Source: Planococcus glaciei (GTDB lineage: Bacteria; Bacillota; Bacilli; Bacillales_A; Planococcaceae). Taken from it: a stretch of 64,000 nt of DNA. The stretch lies in contig NZ_FNDC01000002.1 of assembly GCF_900099655.1 (NCBI RefSeq), positions 124,001-188,000 on the forward strand, written 5' to 3'. How positions within the stretch are numbered: position 1 is the stretch's first letter; every line of letters starts with the position of its first letter. Under the pieces are notes generated by a model, which saw only the letters and a program-made list of their open reading frames with translations, did no database searches and was not told the DNA's origin. Shown here one piece after another: positions 24,844-34,154 of the stretch. The translations under genes were made by a program, and so were the position numbers.

Positions 24844-24857
24844 CGAACATATATTCT
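24844..24857 (+). promoter_or_regulatory. LexA-like SOS box 2, over the start of sbcDC
   Basis: CGAACATATATTCT matches the LexA consensus CGAACRNRYGTTYG at 12 of 14 positions. A TATAAT (24834-24839) lies 5 bp upstream on the plus strand, so the box would cover the transcription start. Confidence 0.6.
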
Positions 24858-24882
24858 TTTTGCCCCAGAAAGGAGCATGATG

Positions 24883-26049
24883 ATGAAAATTTTCCATACC
24901 GCCGACTGGCATTTAGGCAAGCTGGTCCAAGGTGTTTATATGACTGAAGAACAACGCCATGTGTTAGAACAATTCGTCGCTGCCATTGAAGAACAGCGGC
25001 CGGATGCCGTCATCATCGCCGGCGATTTATACGACCGCGCGGTGCCGCCGACAGAAGCCGTCAATTTACTGGATGAAGTACTGGCGAAAATTGTGCTGGA
25101 ACTCGAGACGCCGGTATTTGCTGTAGCCGGAAACCATGACAGCCCGGGGCGTTTGAATTTCGGAAGCCGGGTCATGAAAATGAACGGCATCCATATTGCC
25201 GGCCATGTCCAAAAAGAACACGAACCGATTGTTTTGGCCGATGAATTTGGAGAAGTGCATATTCATTTGATTCCGTATGCCGATCCGTCCCAAGTCCGCT
25301 ATGCACTGGGAAATCCGGACATTCGATCACATAACGATGCAGCAGAAGCCATCGTCGAAAACATCAAACAAAACTTGAACCCGGAAGCCCGCCATATTGC
25401 CGTCGGCCATGCCTTTGTGACGCCCCACGGGGAGCAGCAGGAAAACACCAGCGATTCAGAACGGCCATTGTCAATCGGCGGTGCCGAGCATGTGGAAGCG
25501 GGCCATTTTGACGGCTTTCATTACACGGCGCTTGGGCATTTGCATCAGGCCCACCACGTGCTGAATGAAACCATCCGCTATTCGGGATCGCCGCTCAAAT
25601 ATTCGATTTCAGAAGAGCGCCACCAAAAAGGATTTTTGATCGTTGAAATGGACGGCAGCGGAAACGTCTCGGTTGAAAAGCAATTGCTGGCGCCGAAACG
25701 GGATATGCGGACCGTTGAAGGCTTTATGGAAGACATCCTGCGCCACGAGATTAATGAAGATTATGTCTTTGTGAAGCTGCTCGATGAAACGCCGATTTTG
25801 TATCCGATGGAAAAAATCCGCTCGGTTTACCCCAATGCCATGCATGTCGAACGCAAAAATTTCGGCCAGGCAAGCGGAAAAAGCGGAACAGAATCGCGCC
25901 GCAATATGGACCCGATGGTGCTGTTCAATGCTTTCTACGAAGAAGTCAAAGGAGAAAAAGCGACGGAAGAAACTGAAACAGTTTTCAAAGAAGTGCTTCA
26001 GGAATTTCTGCGCGAAGAATCTGATGAGAAAGAAGGGGTGAAACAATGA
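24883..26049 (+). CDS. sbcD: exonuclease SbcD subunit (Mre11-like)
   Basis: A 388-residue nuclease subunit of the SbcCD complex. Phosphoesterase motifs are complete: MKIFHTADWHLGKL (D8, H10), GDLYDRAV, AGNHDSPGR and the GHLHQAHH/ H-x-H segment. It cuts hairpin and protein-blocked DNA ends with SbcC, in the cytosol. The frame has three ATGs in a row; the third, at 24883, has the best distance to AAGGAG. The end overlaps sbcC by ATGA. Preceded by an SOS-like box. Confidence 0.95.
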   Translation: MKIFHTADWHLGKLVQGVYMTEEQRHVLEQFVAAIEEQRPDAVIIAGDLYDRAVPPTEAVNLLDEVLAKIVLELETPVFAVAGNHDSPGRLNFGSRVMKMNGIHIAGHVQKEHEPIVLADEFGEVHIHLIPYADPSQVRYALGNPDIRSHNDAAEAIVENIKQNLNPEARHIAVGHAFVTPHGEQQENTSDSERPLSIGGAEHVEAGHFDGFHYTALGHLHQAHHVLNETIRYSGSPLKYSISEERHQKGFLIVEMDGSGNVSVEKQLLAPKRDMRTVEGFMEDILRHEINEDYVFVKLLDETPILYPMEKIRSVYPNAMHVERKNFGQASGKSGTESRRNMDPMVLFNAFYEEVKGEKATEETETVFKEVLQEFLREESDEKEGVKQ

Positions 26050-29000
26050 GACCCTTGAAATTGAAACTGACCGCTTTTGGACCATACAAGCACACGGAAA
26101 CCATTGATTTTGCCGATTTGAAAGGAAACCAGCTGTTCGTCATTTCAGGCAGCACGGGTTCCGGGAAAACGACGATTTTTGACGGCATCTGTTTTGCCCT
26201 TTACGGCGCTGCCAGTGGGTCGGACCGTGCCGAAACACGCCATTTGCGAAGCGATTTTGCCGAAGACGGAACGCACACTTGCGTAGAGATGGAATTCGAA
26301 ATACATAATAAAGTCTACCGGATCCTGCGCCAGATGAGCCACGTCAAAGCAGGGAACAAAAGCGCGACCGGCGAACGCTATGAATTTTTCGAGAAGACGA
26401 AAGACGGGGAAGTTCCGTGTGTAGAGCGGCAAATCGTTTCGGAAATCAACCGCCGGGTCGAAGAAATCATCGGGCTGACACAAAATCAGTTCAGCCAGAT
26501 TGTCATGCTGCCGCAAGGCGAATTCCGTAAGCTCTTAACATCTGAAACCGATAATAAAGAAGAAATCCTGCGGAAAATCTTTAAAACAGAACCGTATAAA
26601 ATGATAACGGAGCGTTTAAAGCAGAAGCGGGATGCGGCAAAAGAAGCGTATCAAGGAGAACAGCATGGCTTAGCCAGCCACGTCGGCAATATTAAAGGGG
26701 CGTTGCCGGAACGCGATTCCGATTTGTTCGAACTGCTGCAGCGCGAGCATTCCAATGTTCATCAAATAGTGGCAGGGCTTGAAAGCGAAGCTGCTTTTTA
26801 TCAGGAAAAGATGCAGCAGGATGAGCAATACTACCTGAGCCTCTATAATAAGCACGATGAAAAAATGAACGCTTTCCACGAAGCGAAAAAATGGAACGAC
26901 CGTTTCAGCGACTTGGCAGACAAAGCGCAGCGCCTTGAACAAGTAGAACAGCAGCTGCCGGCAATCGCTCAAAAAGAGCAGCAGCTAAAAGATGCTGAAC
27001 GCGCCGGTTTTATTGAAGGCATTGAAAATGTCTACAAAGAACTGAAAAAGGACAAAGCGGAAAAGCTTCTTCTCTTAGAAAAAGCGTTAAAAGCGGAACA
27101 AGCGGCAAAAGAAAACCTGGCACAAGCTGAATCTGCTTTTGAGGCGGAACAAAAGTGCGGAACTGAACGCGAGGAAATGCGCCAGCGAGTGATAGAACTC
27201 CGGAAACTATTGCCGGCGGTTGAAGAATTGGACGGCAAAAAAGCCCGGTTGCGCAAGCTCCAAACTGCAGCAGCACAAGCTGAAAAAGAACTTGAGGCAA
27301 TAGCTGGCCAGTGGCAGACGGAAAAGGCTGCGTGCCAAATAGTGGCTGAAAAAATCGAGGCACTGGACCGAAAACTTGAAGCATTTGATGAGCAACAGGC
27401 TGAATTGCTCGCGTTAAATGAACAATACCGGGTGCTGGCTGACTTGTGCGCCATTCAGAAAAAAGTGCGGCAGCAGCAAAAAACGAGCGAAGAAAAAGAA
27501 ACGGTGTACCAACAAGCTGCGAGTGAATACCGTGAACTGGAAGCCGTCTGGTTTGCGAACCAAGCGCAGGTGCTGGCGGCGGCCCTTCACGACGGCGATG
27601 CCTGCCCAGTCTGCGGCAGCACCGATCATCCGAACAAAGCGGCCGAAGCCCATCATCCGGCCGTTTCCAAAGAGGAGCTTGACCGGCTAAAAGCCCGGCT
27701 TGATGGAGTGGACAGCCAGTACCGCAATGCAGCAGCTGCATTGAACGCATTGGCAGAACAGCTGAAACGCCAAGAAGAAGAAGCGGTCAAATTAAGGCTC
27801 AACCCGGCAGAAGCGGACGCTGACTACCGGAAAGTCGGAGAGCATAAAGTGGCACTGGAGCAGAAAGTAGCTGAGCTGCAGGCGGATAAAAAGAATTTAC
27901 GTGTCTTGAAAGAACAGTTCAATGTTCAAACAGCAAGAGCAGGCCAGCTTGAAAAAGGCAAAACAGAGCTCGCTGAACATGTGCAGCAAGCGGCATCTGC
28001 CTACGGTGCAGCCAAAGCGGTTTTTGAACAAGGGCTGCTGGCCATTCCGGAAGAAGTACGGGTGCTGTCTATCCTAAAAGAAAAAATCAGCGAAGCCGAA
28101 GCCGAAAAGGGTAAACTGGAACGCCTTTGGGAAAGCGTCCAGCAAGAGCTTCAACGGGCAAAAGACCAATTTACAGCAGCGTCCGTCAGCGCGAAACATG
28201 CAGCGGCTACAGCCGAGGAAATAGCACGGAAAAAAGAAAACGCCCAGCAGCAATGGAGCGATGCGCTGCGAAAATCCGAATTTGCTTCGGAAGCGGCGTA
28301 CCAGGCCGCGAAGCTAACGGAGCAGGAGCGCATCGCATTGAAAGAAGCGATTCAGGCATTCAGGCAAAACCGCCATACCTTGATGGAAAGAGTCCAGGAA
28401 TTGAAAACAGAGCTATCCGGGCGGACTCCATCCGACATCGGCTTGCTTGAAGCGGAGCTCAGCCAATTGAAGGCGGAATACGAAGCGGCGTTGAATACAT
28501 GGAACCGTTCACAGGATTTCCAGAAATCCTGTGAAGCGATAAAGGGCAGTATTATTGCTGCATCCGAAAAAGCGATGCAGGCGGAACAGCAATTTAACCG
28601 GATTGCTGACTTGCACGACATGATCCGTGGCCAAAACGGCTTGAAAATTTCGTTCGAGCGCTATTTGCAGATTGAGTATTTGGAACAGATTATCCAGTCG
28701 GCGAACGAACGGCTGAAAAACCTGTCCAATGGCCAGTTTTATTTGATGCGCAGCGACCGCCAAGAAGCCCGCGGCAAGCAAAGCGGTTTAGGCCTGGATG
28801 TCTATGACGCTTACACGGGGCAGACGCGCGATGTGAAAACTTTATCCGGCGGCGAGAAATTCAATGCCTCTCTGTGCCTGGCGCTTGGAATGGCTGATGT
28901 GATCCAGAGCTTCCAAGGCAATGTGGCAATTGATACGATGTTCATTGACGAAGGATTCGGGTCGTTGGACGATGAATCATTGAACAAATCGATTGATACG

Positions 29001-29138
29001 CTGATTGACTTGCAGAAATCAGGGCGCATGATTGGCGTCATTTCCCATGTCCAGGAACTGAAAGCAGCGATACCCGCCATCCTGGAAGTGAAAAAATCAA
29101 AAGAAGGTTTCAGCCAGACAAAGTTCGTGATCAAATAA
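26046..29138 (+). CDS. sbcC: exonuclease SbcC subunit (Rad50-like)
   Basis: A 1030-residue SMC-like ATPase. Walker A GSTGSGKT (35-42) at the N-terminus, two long coiled-coil arms rich in E, K, Q, A (about 180-500 and 550-850) around a zinc hook CPVC (520-523), and the C-terminal LSGGEKFNASLCLALGMADV signature with Walker B TMFIDEGFGSLD. Works with SbcD as a DNA end-processing nuclease. Length is usual for the family. Overlaps sbcD by 4 nt. Confidence 0.95.
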   Translation: MRPLKLKLTAFGPYKHTETIDFADLKGNQLFVISGSTGSGKTTIFDGICFALYGAASGSDRAETRHLRSDFAEDGTHTCVEMEFEIHNKVYRILRQMSHVKAGNKSATGERYEFFEKTKDGEVPCVERQIVSEINRRVEEIIGLTQNQFSQIVMLPQGEFRKLLTSETDNKEEILRKIFKTEPYKMITERLKQKRDAAKEAYQGEQHGLASHVGNIKGALPERDSDLFELLQREHSNVHQIVAGLESEAAFYQEKMQQDEQYYLSLYNKHDEKMNAFHEAKKWNDRFSDLADKAQRLEQVEQQLPAIAQKEQQLKDAERAGFIEGIENVYKELKKDKAEKLLLLEKALKAEQAAKENLAQAESAFEAEQKCGTEREEMRQRVIELRKLLPAVEELDGKKARLRKLQTAAAQAEKELEAIAGQWQTEKAACQIVAEKIEALDRKLEAFDEQQAELLALNEQYRVLADLCAIQKKVRQQQKTSEEKETVYQQAASEYRELEAVWFANQAQVLAAALHDGDACPVCGSTDHPNKAAEAHHPAVSKEELDRLKARLDGVDSQYRNAAAALNALAEQLKRQEEEAVKLRLNPAEADADYRKVGEHKVALEQKVAELQADKKNLRVLKEQFNVQTARAGQLEKGKTELAEHVQQAASAYGAAKAVFEQGLLAIPEEVRVLSILKEKISEAEAEKGKLERLWESVQQELQRAKDQFTAASVSAKHAAATAEEIARKKENAQQQWSDALRKSEFASEAAYQAAKLTEQERIALKEAIQAFRQNRHTLMERVQELKTELSGRTPSDIGLLEAELSQLKAEYEAALNTWNRSQDFQKSCEAIKGSIIAASEKAMQAEQQFNRIADLHDMIRGQNGLKISFERYLQIEYLEQIIQSANERLKNLSNGQFYLMRSDRQEARGKQSGLGLDVYDAYTGQTRDVKTLSGGEKFNASLCLALGMADVIQSFQGNVAIDTMFIDEGFGSLDDESLNKSIDTLIDLQKSGRMIGVISHVQELKAAIPAILEVKKSKEGFSQTKFVIK

Positions 29139-29229
29139 AAGCCGTAAGCGTCTTTCCTTCTGATTGTTTAAACCGGCCCTGAACAGTGAATGGTAACAAT
29201 AACAGGGAATTTTCGGAAGGAAGGTGCAA

Positions 29230-29883
29230 ATGGATACAATTCTTTATTTTGCTTTTACTGCAGCGTATATCCTGCTGTTGGTATGGGCAATTGCTAAACA
29301 GAAATCGTGGAATTTTATGTCGGTTATCTGCCTGGTGCTGATTGGCCTTATTTACGATAATGGCTTGATTGCGATTGGGAAGTCTATCGGCGAAGGGCCA
29401 GTACTTGAAAATTTGAGCCTGCTGCGTTTTTGGAGCCATGCTTTTCTGACGCCGATGCTGGTGTTGTTTTCATGGGGAGCTTTAAACCGGGCAGGAATCG
29501 GCTGGGTGAAGAAAAAAGCGGTTTTAGCTGCAGCGATAATTTATGCTTTGGCATTGGCCGCAATCGAAATCGCTTTGGAAACATGGGGATTGGAATTGGC
29601 AACCGAAGAGCAATATGGCGTATTGCGGTATGTATCGGCTGAGCCGTCGAGCGGACCGCCGATTATGGTGCTGCTCGTTTCAGTCGTCTTGATTGCCGCT
29701 GGTATTCTGCTTTGGAAAAAGGTAGGCTGGAAATGGATGCTGATTGGTGCCGGTATTATGACAATAGGCAGTGCAGTGCCGATTCCGGTGGACAGCTCGG
29801 CTGCCACCAATGCATTTGAATTATTCCTCTTGACCACTTTGGTCTGGACCAAGGTTCACCTCGAGTCAAAGGAACAAAACTAA
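29230..29883 (+). CDS. uncharacterised multi-pass membrane protein
   Basis: A 217-residue protein with about seven hydrophobic segments (roughly 3-18, 28-48, 65-84, 98-117, 147-166, 172-190, 195-210). No catalytic motif recognised; a charged short loop EPSSGPP lies before helix 5. ATG 29230 after GGAAGGAAGGTG. The next small membrane gene starts 14 nt downstream, so they probably form one operon. Confidence 0.7.
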   Translation: MDTILYFAFTAAYILLLVWAIAKQKSWNFMSVICLVLIGLIYDNGLIAIGKSIGEGPVLENLSLLRFWSHAFLTPMLVLFSWGALNRAGIGWVKKKAVLAAAIIYALALAAIEIALETWGLELATEEQYGVLRYVSAEPSSGPPIMVLLVSVVLIAAGILLWKKVGWKWMLIGAGIMTIGSAVPIPVDSSAATNAFELFLLTTLVWTKVHLESKEQN

Positions 29884-29897
29884 AGGGGCCGAAAACG

Positions 29898-30110
29898 ATG
29901 AAAAAACTCAGTTTTAAAACACGCATGATTTATTTCGGAGTAATTGCGGCGATCAGTTTGGCGTTTTTTGCTCTACAATTGTATGTCTATTTAAACAGTT
30001 CGGACGGAACCGGTTCGATGGTTCTGCTGATTTTATGGGGTCTTATGGTTGTCTTTGGAATCGCAGGAATTGTTTATAATGTGGCAAAAAAAGACCGTCA
30101 TTCCAAATGA
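29898..30110 (+). CDS. small two-helix membrane protein
   Basis: A 70-residue protein with hydrophobic segments at about 10-32 and 41-62 and a basic tail (KKDRHSK). RBS AAAGGGGCCG and closeness to the previous membrane gene suggest co-transcription. Its TGA stop lies inside the terminator hairpin. Function unknown. Confidence 0.65.
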   Translation: MKKLSFKTRMIYFGVIAAISLAFFALQLYVYLNSSDGTGSMVLLILWGLMVVFGIAGIVYNVAKKDRHSK

Positions 30111-30122
30111 CGGCCTTTTTTT
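30092..30122 (+). terminator. terminator overlapping the end of the small membrane gene
   Basis: AGACCGTCATT pairs with AATGACGGCCTTT (loop CC), T tract to 30122. The stop codon at 30108-30110 is inside the hairpin. Confidence 0.85.
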
Positions 30123-30216
30123 ACGCCATGCAAAACGAAATGCCAGGGATTCGTGGGCAAGCATAGAAAGCTATGGTAAAGTTTAAAGAGATTTCATAAT
30201 CAGGAGTGAAAATCAC

Positions 30217-31485
30217 ATGACAAAAAAGTTGAATCCTCAAGAAGTTACTGAGTTGATTGATAAAGGCGCAGACATCATTGTTCCAATCGCAAATGGCGAA
30301 CCGATTCGTCTGCTGGATATACTGGAAGAAAATGTGGAAAAGCTGGAAGGCGTGAAAATCCACCAATTGTTGGCTTTGCGGAGCCGCCGTTACATTCAAG
30401 GCGAATTTGAGCAGCTCAAGCACGTTTCTTATTTTTTAAGCGGCGCTACGCGAAAAGTGTATCAACAGGCCAAAATGGAACTGGTTCCAAATAATTTTCA
30501 TGAAGTGCCGCGTCTGCTGAAAAAAACGACGAAAATGTCGATGATCATGACTGTGGCTTCTCCGATGGATGAGCATGGGTATTTCACTTTCGGCACACAA
30601 GCGGACTACATTTCTGAATTTGTCGGGAAAGTGCCTTTTATCCTGGAAGTAAATGAACATATGCCAAGAACCTATGGGCGCAACCAAATTCACATCAGCC
30701 AAATTGCCGGCTTTGTGGAGCATCATGCGCCGCTGGCCGAAGAAAAAGCAGCTGCACCGAGCGACAGGGATTTACTGATTGCGGCTTCGATTATCGAAGA
30801 CATCCAAGACGGGGACACGCTGCAAATCGGCATTGGCTCTGTTCCGAATGCGGTTATCTCGATGTTAAAGGATCACCGCCATCTTGGAATCCATACGGAA
30901 ATGCTGCCGGACGGAGTGGTGGATCTGGTGAAATCCGGTGCAGTCGACGGCACCCGTAAGTTTACAAACCCAGGGAAAATTATTACGACATTCGCGTACG
31001 GTTCAAAGAAACTATATGATTTTCTGGATAACAACCCGGTAGTTGAATTCTTGCCGGTCAGCCAGGTCAACGATCCGCGCGAAATCGCGAAAGAGAAAAA
31101 CATCGTTTCCATCAATGCGACGACCGAAGTGGATCTGTTCGGACAGTGCGCTTCCGAAACCGTAGGCGGCAAGTATTATTCCTCCAGCGGTGGACAAGTC
31201 GATTTTGCCCGCGGTGTGCGCTTTGCAGAAAATGGAAAAGGCTATATCTGTATGCAGTCAACGGCAAAAAATGAAACCATCTCCCGCATCAAAATCAACT
31301 TGACGCCTGGCTCGGTCGTAACGACAGGAAAGAATGATGTGGACAATATTGTCACTGAGTACGGCATTGCGCGTCTGCACGGGGCATCGATTTCGGAGCG
31401 TGCGAAACGCCTGATTGCGGTAGCCCACCCGAATTTCCGGGAAGAACTGCTGTTTGATGCGAAAAAGAATGGCATTGTCATTTAA
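30217..31485 (+). CDS. acetyl-CoA hydrolase/transferase-family CoA-transferase
   Basis: A 422-residue class I-type CoA-transferase (Cat1/4-hydroxybutyrate CoA-transferase family). The catalytic glutamate E304 is in NATTEVDLFGQ, GIGSVPNAV and YSSSGGQVDFARG form the CoA/oxyanion region, and NIVTEYGIARLHG with FREEL close it. Such enzymes move CoA from one acyl group to acetate or another acid. RBS AGGAGTG; it is a lone gene ending at a strong terminator. Confidence 0.88.
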   Translation: MTKKLNPQEVTELIDKGADIIVPIANGEPIRLLDILEENVEKLEGVKIHQLLALRSRRYIQGEFEQLKHVSYFLSGATRKVYQQAKMELVPNNFHEVPRLLKKTTKMSMIMTVASPMDEHGYFTFGTQADYISEFVGKVPFILEVNEHMPRTYGRNQIHISQIAGFVEHHAPLAEEKAAAPSDRDLLIAASIIEDIQDGDTLQIGIGSVPNAVISMLKDHRHLGIHTEMLPDGVVDLVKSGAVDGTRKFTNPGKIITTFAYGSKKLYDFLDNNPVVEFLPVSQVNDPREIAKEKNIVSINATTEVDLFGQCASETVGGKYYSSSGGQVDFARGVRFAENGKGYICMQSTAKNETISRIKINLTPGSVVTTGKNDVDNIVTEYGIARLHGASISERAKRLIAVAHPNFREELLFDAKKNGIVI

Positions 31486-31501
31486 TAAGCAACTTAAAGA
31501 T

Positions 31502-31538
31502 GAAAACCTTTCTCCGTTCAATCGAGAAAGGTTTTTTT
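31502..31538 (+). terminator. terminator of CoA-transferase gene
   Basis: AAAACCTTTCTC pairs with GAGAAAGGTTTT and a run of T follows. Confidence 0.9.
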
Positions 31539-31582
31539 GTTATGCCCGGTTGAGAACTTTACTTCTCCATCCATTACCCATA

Positions 31583-31600
31583 TACTTACTTAGGTAAGTA
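31583..31600 (+). promoter_or_regulatory. inverted-repeat operator upstream of marR-type gene
   Basis: TACTTACTTAGGTAAGTA has perfect outer arms TACTTAC/GTAAGTA about an AT-rich centre and lies 19 bp before the MarR gene start, the usual arrangement for auto-regulation. Confidence 0.7.
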
Positions 31601-31618
31601 ATTTTAGAGGAGACAAGT

Positions 31619-32023
31619 ATGCAGAAATTGTTATTTCACGAAATCCATCAAAAATCCCGTTTATCTGTTAAAGAAGTTAATGATGCACTGAAAGAATTTC
31701 ATTTATACAGTTCCCAGTGGTCCATTCTTTTTTGCCTGAAGCAATTCGGCGAAATGACGCAAAAAGAGATTTGGCAGTACTTAAACGTTGAAGCGCCTAC
31801 CGTGACGAGGACGTTGATGCGCTTGGAACACAGCGACTGGATTGTCCGCAAAGAAGGGGAAGACAAACGGGAACGCCTTGTCCAATTATCGGAGAGCGCA
31901 AAGACAATGGTGCCGCAGATTGAAAAACGGATTCAGGAAGTGGAAGAAGGCCTTCTGTCTTCTTTATCGGAAGCAGAGCAAGAGCAGCTGATTGAGCTGC
32001 TTAAAAAAATTGGCAATCACTGA
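31619..32023 (+). CDS. MarR-family regulator
   Basis: A 134-residue winged-helix regulator. TQKEIWQYLNVEAPTVTRTLMRLEHSDWIVRK forms the wHTH with beta-wing DKRERLVQL, as in MarR/SlyA. A palindrome sits 19 bp before its start and an MFS transporter gene follows 21 nt after its stop, so it probably represses itself and the transporter and responds to a small aromatic or drug-like ligand. Confidence 0.9.
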   Translation: MQKLLFHEIHQKSRLSVKEVNDALKEFHLYSSQWSILFCLKQFGEMTQKEIWQYLNVEAPTVTRTLMRLEHSDWIVRKEGEDKRERLVQLSESAKTMVPQIEKRIQEVEEGLLSSLSEAEQEQLIELLKKIGNH

Positions 32024-32044
32024 ACGAAGAAAAGGATGTAACGA

Positions 32045-33241
32045 ATGACTGAAAAAAGACCGATTTGGACAAAAAGCTTTATCAATATCTCAATAAGTAC
32101 GTTTTTTATTTTTGTTGTCTTTTATGCCTTGCTGACGTATATACCGATTTACGTTATGAGTGATTTGGGAGGGACCGCGACACAAGGCGGATTAGCCGTT
32201 TCGGCTTTCCTGGTTTCCGCGATTATGATGCGCTTTTTTGCGGGGCTGATTCTGGAAAAGTACGGCAAAAGAAATGTGCTGGTTTTAAGCATTTTGATGT
32301 TTGCTGTCAGCACCATTTTGTATATTTTTGTAGGGGACTTTACCGTTCTGCTGTTTCTTCGTTTTTTCCATGGCATCTGGTTTAGTTTGATGACCACAGT
32401 GGGCGGAGCGATTGCGGCGGATCTCATTCCGCCGGAACGCCGCGGAGAAGGCTTGGGCTATTACGGGATAGCGATGAACCTGGCAATTGTGGGAGGCCCT
32501 TTTATCGCGTTGACGTTATTGCCGTATGTAACGGCGCAAAGCATTTTTTCCATTTTTGCGGTGATCATGGCGATCGGCTTCTTATGCGCTTTGTCGGTTA
32601 AACTTGACGAAGTGCCGGCGGCGCCAAAAGAAGCGCAGCGCAAACTGGTCTTTAGCGACTTTGTGGAGAAAAAAGCGGTGCCTATCGGCAGTGTGGCTTT
32701 CTTCGTTTCGTTTGCTTATGCCAGCATTATTTCGTTCATCTCGGTATATGCTGAATCGCTCGGCTTGATCAAAACCGCAAGCTTCTTCTTTATCGTTTAT
32801 GCGATAGCGATGCTGCTCGTCAGACCATTCAGCGGCCGCATTTTTGATTCCATTGGGCCGAATGTTGTGATCATCCCTTCGCTCATCATTTTTGCCATTG
32901 GGCTGTTTTCGCTCAGCCAAACCGAATCGGCTTGGATGCTGCTGTTTTCAGGTGCGTTGGTCGGAATCGGCTACGGCACTTTGCTGCCGAGCTTTCAGAC
33001 ACTGGCAATCCAAGCAGCGGACAAACACCGGAGCGGCCATGCGACCGGCACATTTTTCGCTTTATACGATACAGGAATTGCGATTGGCTCTGTGTCGCTC
33101 GGAATCATTGCCGCCGCTTTCGGCTACTCGAATTTGTATTTGATCCTGGCTGTTTTGGTTTTATGCGCCGCCTTTTATTATGTATGGATCATGAAAAAAC
33201 AAAAAACAGCAATAAATGAAAAACAGGCGTCCCGCGTATAA
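32045..33241 (+). CDS. MFS transporter, drug/metabolite efflux type
   Basis: A 398-residue major facilitator with about 12 transmembrane helices. The motif A-like loop between TM2 and TM3 is GLILEKYGKRN, and an antiporter-like RPFSGRIFDSIGPN loop follows TM8. Probably exports a compound under control of the adjacent MarR protein. RBS AAAGGATG, 21 nt after marR. Substrate unknown. Confidence 0.88.
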   Translation: MTEKRPIWTKSFINISISTFFIFVVFYALLTYIPIYVMSDLGGTATQGGLAVSAFLVSAIMMRFFAGLILEKYGKRNVLVLSILMFAVSTILYIFVGDFTVLLFLRFFHGIWFSLMTTVGGAIAADLIPPERRGEGLGYYGIAMNLAIVGGPFIALTLLPYVTAQSIFSIFAVIMAIGFLCALSVKLDEVPAAPKEAQRKLVFSDFVEKKAVPIGSVAFFVSFAYASIISFISVYAESLGLIKTASFFFIVYAIAMLLVRPFSGRIFDSIGPNVVIIPSLIIFAIGLFSLSQTESAWMLLFSGALVGIGYGTLLPSFQTLAIQAADKHRSGHATGTFFALYDTGIAIGSVSLGIIAAAFGYSNLYLILAVLVLCAAFYYVWIMKKQKTAINEKQASRV

Positions 33242-33257
33242 GGGGCGCCTGTTTTTG
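33222..33257. terminator. bidirectional terminator, MFS / FAH-family gene
   Basis: ACAGGCGTCCC (33223-33233) pairs with GGGGCGCCTGT with T run on both strands; overlaps the last codons of the MFS gene. Confidence 0.85.
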
Positions 33258-34037
33258 TCATTCAACGTTCAATGCAACTTCGCCGATTCCTTCAAAGCGG
33301 GCTGTGTAAACGCCTTTTTCCAGTTTTGTAGGGAGGATGAATGTGCCGGATGAAACGGCCATGCCTTTTTCAAGCTTCAATCCGTGCGCCTCCAATTCGG
33401 CGATCAGCCATTGCACTGCATGAACAGGATGATCCAGAACCGCTGAAGAAGTATCAGCAGCGATTTCATCTTCATTAAAGAACAAGCTTCCTTTTATGCC
33501 GTCCAGTTGTTCGTACGTCAATCCTTCGACAGGCTCACCGGCAACGATTTTTCCGGCGACGGCACTGTCGGCCACCACTTGCCCTAGACTGATTTTAGGA
33601 AACCAGTCTTCAAACCGGGAGTCCGGCACTTCAATGCCTGGGGCGATTGCTGTCTTCTCCAGAATTGCTTGGCTATCGTCTTCTACCGACAGCTCTTCTT
33701 TAACGATGAAAACCAATTCAATTTCAATTAAAGGTGAGGACATCGCTTCAAGAAGAATGTTCCCGCTGTTTAGGGCGGATGTTGTTAACGCGCCGTACAA
33801 AGGCGTGTCGGAATGGAAAAGTTCCTGTGTTTCGAGGCTGGTTAAACTGATTTTATAGCCGGCGAGTGCTTCATTTGCTTGGACCGCTTTTTTATTCGTT
33901 AAGGCGTGTTGAATGCGGTAAGCTTCGTTTTTGGGCAAGGAAGCAGGGATAAGGTCTTTTGCAATCGGCTGTTTACCTATGTATGCATTGTATAAAATAT
34001 CGGCCATTTTCTTGCTATCCAAATCGCTTTGTTCCAT
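33258..34037 (-). CDS. 2-keto-4-pentenoate hydratase / FAH-family protein
   Basis: A 259-residue enzyme. The metal-binding E-x-E pair in SSPLIEIELVFIV and the following PGIEVPDSRFEDW and VHAVQWLIAEL are diagnostic of the MhpD/XylJ hydratase or 4-oxalocrotonate decarboxylase group in the FAH superfamily. Hydrates 2-oxopent-4-enoate in meta-cleavage pathways; a catechol dioxygenase gene (catE) lies at 61132, too far to be in one operon. Start ATG 34037 (MEQSDLDSK) after CGGAG. Confidence 0.85.
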   Translation of the reverse strand: MEQSDLDSKKMADILYNAYIGKQPIAKDLIPASLPKNEAYRIQHALTNKKAVQANEALAGYKISLTSLETQELFHSDTPLYGALTTSALNSGNILLEAMSSPLIEIELVFIVKEELSVEDDSQAILEKTAIAPGIEVPDSRFEDWFPKISLGQVVADSAVAGKIVAGEPVEGLTYEQLDGIKGSLFFNEDEIAADTSSAVLDHPVHAVQWLIAELEAHGLKLEKGMAVSSGTFILPTKLEKGVYTARFEGIGEVALNVE

Positions 34038-34111
34038 TATCAACAACTCCGTTCGAATGTTTTAAATAATCTTAACATTATAATTGCTATTTTGAAATAA
34101 GACTTTCTTTC

Positions 34112-34150
34112 AAAAAAACCGTTCTCCTTTTTAAAGGAAAACGGTTTTTT
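34112..34150. terminator. terminator between TrhA and FAH-family genes
   Basis: AAACCGTTCTCCTT pairs with AGGAAAACGGTTT, with A and T tracts on both sides; serves the minus-strand TrhA gene. Confidence 0.85.
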
Positions 34151-34154
34151 AAAC

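Noticed and set aside
27010-27750. 246-codon antisense ORF under sbcC
   Set aside because: Mirror frame of the coiled-coil region; no start signal and a composition rich in Leu/Pro/Arg.
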